Assembly: GCA_019671005.1 (NCBI GenBank) | Contig: CM033721.1 | Coordinates: 49,208,864-49,272,863, forward strand | Reading direction: 5' to 3' | Source: Hibiscus mutabilis | Taxonomy: Eukaryota > Streptophyta > Magnoliopsida > Malvales > Malvaceae | Length of the DNA stretch: 64,000 bases | In this document: positions 57,961 through 64,000 of the stretch, piece after piece | Layout: each line of letters starts with the position of its first letter | Position numbering within the stretch: position 1 is the first letter of the stretch | Notes under the pieces: model-generated | The model's input: only the letters and a program-made list of their open reading frames with translations | Databases searched by the model: none | What the model was told of the DNA's origin: nothing | Program-made: the position numbers and the translations under genes

Positions 57961-58770
57961 CTTCCCGGATCTTTCAGCTTTGGTGGCAATCGGTTTAGGA
58001 TCATGGAACTGCATCCCTCAATGAGAGTGACAATTTCAAAGTCTTCCAACTTTCTCTTTTTGGACAGAATGTCCTTCATAAATTTTACATAATTGGGCAT
58101 TTGCTCAAGGGCTTCTACCAATGGAATGTTAATTTGCAACTGCTTAAGAACTTCCAAGAAGCGCTTAAATTGTTGGTCCTGTTTGTGCTTTTGAAGTCTT
58201 GGTGGAAATGTTGGCGGTGGATAAACATACGCAGGCGCTGCTGGCTTTGCCGAGGTAGTGCTGGCATCTATTTTGGCATCAGTATGCTATTCAGCCTCAG
58301 TCTGTTTGTCATCAATGTTGGCATCATGTTTGACATCATGGTTGGCACCGGTTCTAGCACTGGTACTGGCATTACCACTGGCATTATCTATTTTAATATC
58401 CTCTTTCTCTGCTTTTCTGGGCTTGTCTGCCGGCACTGGCTTTTCACTTTGGTAGTTAACTAGCTGCTTGGCAGTCATCTCTGCCTCGCCTTTCTTACCA
58501 CTTTGAAGGGTTATGGCCTTGCATTACTCATTGTCTTTGTGCCGAGCATCCTCCGTGTCACTTGGCAATGCTCCTTGGGGTCGATTGCTAAGTGCATTGG
58601 CAATCTGCCCAATTTGAACTTCCAAGTTTCTCATTGATGCTGCCAAACTCTAGACTGTGGCATCATTCCTTTCCATGTAATCAGTAAGAGTGAATCCTTG
58701 GTTGAATCTTTTCCCTTGCTGGAAATTGTTTTGAGCTTTTTATGGCATGGTATTCTGATAGAATGCTGGC
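57843..58770 (-). pseudogene. Athila-type gag, C-terminal half
   Basis: Pieces in several frames: LEVQIGQIANALSNRPQGAL (near 58590), an Ala/Lys/Asp-rich linker, then LEVLKQLQINIPLVEALEQM, PNYVKFMKDILSKKRKLEDF and LPPKLKDPGSFTIPCTIG leading into the protease. The N-terminal half is absent; at about 58775 unrelated sequence begins. Confidence 0.85.
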
Positions 58771-58774
58771 ATGG

Positions 58775-61195
58775 AGTTAAAAACAAAATAACAAAATGTA
58801 CTCTTTGGATGCCCTTGTAGCTTGATTAAGCCTCTCGAAGAGTTATATATATCACCAAATCTTAACCTGTCATATAAGAAAAGAGCTTGTAAGTAATTTA
58901 ATTACTTATTGAGGTAGTCTAAAAGCATAAAAGCAACCACATATTAAGGTATCAACCATTTCAAAGCAGCCATGCTATATATATATATTAAGAAAGATTA
59001 CATAGATTAAGGGCCTAGATTAAGAACAATTATTTCATTGAACTTCATAATAAAACCAATACATTTATGATCAATACAATTTATCTTCCCTTCGAATAGT
59101 TCAGTAAGCATTCAAGCAATTCACCAGTTTAAGATACATACTATAGCATATGAAAAATCAACATGTAGTCTATTAATCGAGATATTACTTCTTTATAGTG
59201 ATAGTCAATAATTATAAATATACACATTTTACATTAATATGAAAGCATATTACCAATAATCTTTTTACCTCAATATTTAGTTATCATACATTTTATTATA
59301 TAGCCTTGTGACTCAAGTTACAATCTAGGTACACGAATCCCCAACCAAACTGTCACCAAAATAATGGCACACACTGTACCAGTTAGTCCCTCCTATTGTC
59401 GCCAAGTGACTACACAACTTCCCTCATACTGTTACCAAATAAAGACCGTAGTCCACCCTATACACAAGCTCATGGATCCTATGGCATGACAAGTATACCT
59501 AAGATCAACTGGAGACCAAGGCTTTAAATTGACCATTATCGTTCATTAGATCAAATGAGCATAACCCTTTATAAAATGTCTCATATCAATATTACGATAC
59601 TCTTCCCAATTGAGTATTCATTCACCACATGTGAATTTCATTGCACAATTTTCTCTTTGTTCAAATGCTCATATAGTCAGGATTCATATTATTTCATGAC
59701 ACATAATTCTTCTCTATAAGATGCCAAGATATCACATATGATTCCTTTATGCTTAAGAACTTACACAAAATTAACACAAAAAAGAGTAACTTACCTTGAG
59801 TCCAAGATTGCTTATATATATATAGCATGATTTAATATGATAAAAATTCGATTTACAACAAGAAATGATCGGGAGAGTTTTTTTGGCTCTTCCTGAGGCT
59901 TTTGAACTACACTAACTGATTATTCCCGCTATTCTTGATCGCGTATTACTATCTCTTTTTGCCTTTCGTCAACCTAATCAGCCCCCATCTTATCTATTTA
60001 TAATGACAATATAATTATGTATTAAAATTTGATTCACAACCATTATCTATCAAACCATTCAACACAGGTAGCTCATCCAAATCAGTAGATCCAACAATTC
60101 AATTTATACACCTTTAAGCATGCATATCAAACTAATCTCATAATGATATAAACTGCCCCTCCTATTTTATTTTCGAATTAACAGATTCAAAATAGCTTCT
60201 TTATTAACAGAACAATCCAATTTTTAAAGGTAACACTAGTCCCTCAATTCAACATATATAACAATCTATTTTCTCTACAAAACAGTCCTTATGCGAAGCA
60301 TATGCGCAGGGCAGTTCCAAATCATAGATTTGCACAGTTTTACCTAATTAAAACAAGACTTCAAGTACATTTACATACACAAATCAGTCATTTATTTTAC
60401 TAACTTGTAAATCTAACCTATTAAATCACTAATACAGCCCCCAAATCATACAAACAATCTTTAACAATCCACAATTGATATCACAGCTACCACAATTTCT
60501 TCTATGATTGCATAACAATTTATATATTAAACAAGCTTTGTATTACATACTAAATTAGTCCATACTTTCACATAAAAGAAATCCATGCACACATTCATGT
60601 CTACATGTATCACAATTTAAACCTAAACCTTGAGATGAAAATCAAGCAATAATTCTAATTAATTCTCCTATAATCCGATCACTACAACCATTTATCACCT
60701 CAATGTTACCAATTTGTTTTTCATTCAAAACAAAATTCTCTATTCAACCAGAAATTGAGTCTAGAGGTTACCTTATCTTAAGCTAAGTCGAAACACGGGC
60801 TTAAGCCAAGAAAAATGCAAATGAAATGGGATTGAGCAAAGCTTCCTCTCACTCTTTTCTATCTCTAAAGCTTTCAGATTCAATCAAGGGAAGGAAGATG
60901 ATGGTGAACTTTTGCTTTGACCCTTTTCATTTCCATTTCTTCCGTCCCTAACACATGCCCCTCTACCAAATTGACAACACATTTAACCCACGGCGAAGAG
61001 ATGTTTTATCATGAAACTCTCAATTCCAATAGAGTTCTCAATTTAGTCATTGCTATTTGGCCACACAAGATCTCACAATTTTAGTTCGGTCCTCCGACAA
61101 CTAAAAATGTTTTTTTTTGATTAATTACCTTATATCATTAATTAAACAAAGTGTCTAGTGTGCATTTTACTATATCAAAATCTTGGCCTATTACA
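58775..61195. mobile_element. Unidentified 2.4-kb insertion in place of the gag N-terminus
   Basis: Between the gag fragment and the primer site lies AT-rich, non-coding sequence unlike Athila. Read on the - strand its start TGTAATAGGCCAAGATTTTG looks like an LTR start, and the far end GAGTACATTTTGTTATTTTG is close to a CA end. The 4-bp flanks TAAC on both sides might be a target duplication. A solo LTR is the best guess, not proven. Confidence 0.4.
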
Positions 61196-61202
61196 GTTAC
61201 AA

Positions 61203-61220
61203 TCCCTGGCAACGGCGCCA
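61203..61220 (-). promoter_or_regulatory. Primer-binding site of the Athila-type element
   Basis: TGGCGCCGTTGCCAGGGA on the - strand, about 15 bases after the LTR, the sequence and position typical of Athila elements. Confidence 0.9.
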
Positions 61221-61234
61221 AAAACATATTTGAC

Positions 61235-62199
61235 TGTGAGAGTGCTTGGCAAAAGGGTAGAAAATGTTTTGTAAATGTATAGAAATAGTGCCAAGATTTA
61301 GTCTTTTGCGTGCAAGTATACACAGTCGGCAAGTAATACAACAGTAAGTTAGTTATCGATCCCACATGGATTGGCCAAGAGTTTACTTGCTTTACTTGTT
61401 TACTTGTCAAGGGAAGAAAAATGTTGTTTGATTTGAAGTTTGTTTGAAAACGATTTAAAAGAAATGAAAATAAAACAACGTTGGCAAAGTAAAGGTATTC
61501 ATATGGATGATGAACGTTGGCAGGGGATGCCTGGATTTCACTATATTCATGCCAGCCTTTAATAGCGTTCTACCTTGGTTTTATTGTCGAGCAGATTAAA
61601 AGTAGTAATGCCTCTGTCGATGGAAATAACCTAAATTAACCACGATAAAGCCCTATATGTCTATAGTGACGCTTATCATCAATTAATTTGATTAAGTGTC
61701 AATCTTTACTCCTAAGGGGTAAACTCACCCCCGAAGTAAGTTCATCTACTTGAACATCTTCTATCGAAGTATCTCGCCTTAGCATCTAGCAACTGATCGT
61801 TGCCCCTCAAGTTTGTTAAGATATTAAGGTGCAATAAGAATATTGTGCCAGCGGTCGCATGGCACAGAATTTAGAACACTGAAAATCATGCCAACTGTCG
61901 TATGGCAATGGATTTTGAAAACAGTTGAAGTGCGCGCCAGATAGAAAATAAGACCAAAGCATATAGTTTATTAAAAACCAAACTTAAAATCAGCGTTCAT
62001 CGCAAACATCCCCTAACTAACTTAATAAAATTAGTTCATGGTTGGGGGTTCCATCCAAAAACCAAAATCGTTTAACATCATCAAATAAAAACCAAAAAAA
62101 CTAAGAGAGTGTGTAAGAAGCCAGCCTTTTCTCAATTTGTTCTCCAATGTGCCGTCTCTTTATGTGCTTGCTTGATGTCCTTTATATATTAATGCATGG
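61235..62199 (-). repeat. 5' LTR of the - strand Athila-type element, cut by a nested insertion
   Basis: Aligns with 51464-52426 (for example CCAAGATTTAGTCTTTTG and GGCAAGTAATACAACAGTA). At ATGCATGG (62199) the match stops where another LTR begins; the remaining 536 bp of this LTR should lie beyond the window. Confidence 0.9.
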
Positions 62200-62422
62200 T
62201 GTTAAGTGTCTAAAATTACTATTTTATTCAACCTTTTTATCCATATTATTGCTAGAGTTAGGTTCATATTAGTTTCATCATTAGCCATTCATGGATGTTT
62301 GCATTGTTTCGTTGGTGGTCAAGCTTGATTTCATATTTTGCTTAATTTTGTGGAAAAAATGGTGCTCCTGATAGTTGTTTTTGTGTGTGTGCAGAATCAC
62401 TTGCCTAAACAAGGCTGGAACC

Positions 62423-62511
62423 AGTTGCCAGGGCAGTGCATGAAGGAGATGCCGACGCAGTTGCCAGGGTAGTGCATGAAGGAGATGCCGAGCTAGTTGC
62501 CAGGGCAATTG
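62423..62511 (+). repeat. 36-bp tandem repeat, 2.5 copies
   Basis: Unit AGTTGCCAGGGCAGTGCATG followed by AAGGAGATGCCGACGC, starting at 62423, 62459 and 62495 (last copy partial). Confidence 0.9.
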
Positions 62512-63334
62512 TCGATAAGGGATAAGATGATATGACAGCTGGAATTGATGACTAGATAAGCCCAAGATGACGTGGAGCAAAGTTAAATCACAAAGGAGTT
62601 TGATTTCCATGAAGAGGTTAAAGAGATATTAAATCCTAAAGAAGATAAGAGAATATCTAGAAGGAATTTAAATATAATAAAGAATTATATTCTTTATAAG
62701 TATTTAATTCCAACTTAACTTCTTCCTCAAGAAAGACTTTGACCTAGCCATCTCCTATTTAAAGGAAACTAGGCCGTCAACTCCAAGAGAGAGCAAAGGG
62801 GAGAGATTTCGACAAGGGATTTCAACCATTCTTCATCTTTTTCTTTCTTGTTTGATTAGGTTTATGTTAGGGATTATTTGTTTTGTGTTTCTTTGGAACC
62901 TAGCCATGAACTAAATCTATTTGGCTAACATTATTGTGTTTTGTGGTTGTGAGATACAATTGGATTTTGTTTAGGTAATAAGAGTTTGCACTTTCAATTC
63001 AAGGTTTACTCATTCTTTGTTTTTATTCTTGTTTGCGAGTGAACTGGGAGAGGATGTCGTAACTCTATCTATTTATCTAATATCAGGAGAGTTAGATTCA
63101 AGAAACGAATGAGTATGGTCTTTATTCAATCTATTGATGGTGAAGATTAATCCAGCTTAGGAATAAGTTAAAGATTTCAACGGCTAAGAGGAGCGCAAGA
63201 TTGGTTGTTGTTCACCCTTGATTCACGCAGGGATGTATTGTCAAGGCATGCACAATTAGCTAGAGTTTCGACTTAGGGATAAGAAGAAACCATTGAAGAA
63301 TGCTCTGCCGAACTTTGATTTTGCTGCCCAGCCA

Positions 63335-63406
63335 GTTACCCAGGCAACCGTCTATTAGTTGCCAAGGCAACCCCGCTGCGTAAGTTGCCACGGCAACTGA
63401 GTTGCC
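63335..63406. promoter_or_regulatory. Three palindromes GTTGCC-N2-GGCAAC plus a half-site
   Basis: GTTACCCAGGCAAC (63335), GTTGCCAAGGCAAC (63358), GTTGCCACGGCAAC (63384) and GTTGCC (63401), about 20-26 bp apart. The same half-site opens each 36-bp repeat unit upstream. Role unknown. Confidence 0.6.
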
Positions 63407-63694
63407 CTTGCACTCTTTTACCAAGATGATCCAATTGGCTATCACACCTCAACTCACGATAACCCAGCCTATTCCCTCTCATTTGATTACATCTTCTTTT
63501 ACTTTATTGCTTTCTAGTTTAGTTGTTAGTTGAACTCCTACAATCTTCTACTTGTGTTCTTTTACTTTTTACAGTGAAAGAGATTAGATTCTTGAAGTGG
63601 CACCAATCCCTATGGTGACGATACCTTTTATACTATAACTTGCGATGTGTACACTTGCACAATTGCAGAGCACTTATTACGCGCAACAAGTTTT

Positions 63695-63712
63695 TGGCGC
63701 CACTGCCGGGGA
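63695..63712 (+). promoter_or_regulatory. Primer-binding site of the second Athila-like element
   Basis: TGGCGCCACTGCCGGGGA, 6 bases after the LTR. Confidence 0.9.
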
Positions 63713-63806
63713 TTGGCAATAGCAACTTTGTTTTTATTTTCTTGCATTTTGTATTTTTCTTGTTTAAGATTCAAAAGGCTAACAAACTTTGGTTTTGCAT
63801 TGGTAT

Positions 63807-64000
63807 ATGACCAGAGCGAGACCGATTACACCAGAATATCCCTTTGAGCCAGAAATCGAACGAACCTTGCGAAGACTCAGACAAAGGTTAAGAGTAGCAA
63901 TGTCTAATCAAGACGGCAATATGAATCAGGATGTTCTAGCAGGGGGAGGAGTGAGTCTTGCACGAAACAGAACTATTCGAGGCTATCTTGAAGAAGATCT
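63807..64000 (+). CDS. gag of the second Athila-like element (N-terminus, incomplete)
   Basis: Open from ATG 63807 to the window end (64 codons): MTRARPITPEYPFEPEIERT, an Arg-rich stretch (LRRLRQRLRVAMSNQ) and SLARNRTIRGYLEED. The Arg-rich start and the short motif before the capsid region fit Athila gag proteins. The start is the first ATG after the primer site in this frame. No lesion is visible, which suggests a younger element than its - strand neighbour. Confidence 0.65.
   Translation, partial: MTRARPITPEYPFEPEIERTLRRLRQRLRVAMSNQDGNMNQDVLAGGGVSLARNRTIRGYLEED

Larger units (their letters stand above)
51464..62199 (-). mobile_element. Athila-type Ty3/gypsy retrotransposon, decayed, nested
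   Basis: On the - strand in order: 5' LTR (partly in the window), primer site TGGCGCCGTTGCCAGGGA, gag C-terminus, protease, RT, RNase H, integrase, polypurine tract, 3' LTR. Domain order and motifs are those of the Athila lineage. Many stops and frameshifts. Its 5' LTR is split at 62199 by another element, and 2.4 kb of foreign sequence replaces the N-terminal half of gag. Confidence 0.9.
62200..63688 (+). repeat. 5' LTR of the second Athila-like element
   Basis: 1489 bp, TG...CA ends. Contains a 36-bp tandem repeat (62423-62511) and a group of GTTGCC-GGCAAC palindromes (63335-63406). The only partner would be outside the window. Confidence 0.8.
62200..64000 (+). mobile_element. Second Athila-like Ty3/gypsy element, + strand, runs off the window
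   Basis: The 5' LTR 62200-63688 (TGTTAAGTGTC ... CGCAACA) is followed by a primer site and the start of gag, which is open to the window end. It is inserted in the 5' LTR of the - strand element; the expected target duplication is CATGG (62195-62199), its partner outside the window. Confidence 0.85.

Noticed and set aside
1..64000. CRISPR arrays, bacterial operons, rRNA or free-standing tRNA genes.
   Set aside because: None seen. Repeats are transposon-derived, and the only tRNA-like boxes belong to a SINE.

Overview
The window is nuclear DNA of a flowering plant, very probably a eudicot. It is AT-rich, its one host gene has many introns, it contains plastid-derived DNA, and most of it is layered LTR retrotransposons and terminal-inverted-repeat (TIR) DNA transposons. 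The species cannot be fixed from the sequence.

1-14182: a SIRE/Maximus-type Ty1/copia element in + orientation, with gag, protease, integrase, RT, RNase H, an envelope-like ORF and a 3' LTR. A 4.2-kb CACTA transposon splits it between integrase and RT (2670-6844, target duplication CTA). The CACTA element carries a fragment of a calcium-dependent protein kinase (CDPK) gene. Next comes the 3' remnant of a second copia element, whose LTR ends at 14182.

14566-32287: the only recognisable host gene, a 15-exon gene for the large subunit of plastid 3-isopropylmalate dehydratase (isopropylmalate isomerase, leucine biosynthesis). All exons and splice sites can be traced, but exon 10 has an in-frame TAA at codon 320, before all three iron-sulphur cysteines. 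Intron 3 is 11.8 kb. It holds a large foldback element, a tandemly duplicated pair of foldback elements, a 2.8-kb solo LTR and a dead LINE. Other introns hold a CACTA MITE, a long foldback element and about eight copies of one short intron repeat.

32288-35168: a SINE with perfect 16-bp target duplications and a chimaeric plastid insert (psbC joined head-to-head to rps2).

35169-45488: a complete LTR element with 5-bp target duplication ATTAT, LTRs of 3.8 and 4.6 kb, and only 2 kb of non-coding interior, i.e. a large retrotransposon derivative (LARD). Its 3' LTR contains a DNA transposon filled with degenerate TTTAGGG repeats.

45489-51463: a second SINE, a MULE-like MITE, a Pack-MULE-like element with a perfect 9-bp target duplication carrying an LRR-gene fragment, and a broken cellulose-synthase-like (CslB-type) pseudogene.

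51464-64000: a decayed Athila-type Ty3/gypsy element on the - strand. A second, younger-looking Athila-like element on the + strand is inserted in its 5' LTR and runs off the window at the start of gag.

The most unusual candidate system is in the SIRE-type element. Dense clusters of GTATCGATAC-like palindromes lie just upstream of two separate TATA-like boxes: the LTR promoter, and a candidate internal promoter with a spliced leader in front of the envelope-like ORF. All calls come from reading the sequence; no database search was run.
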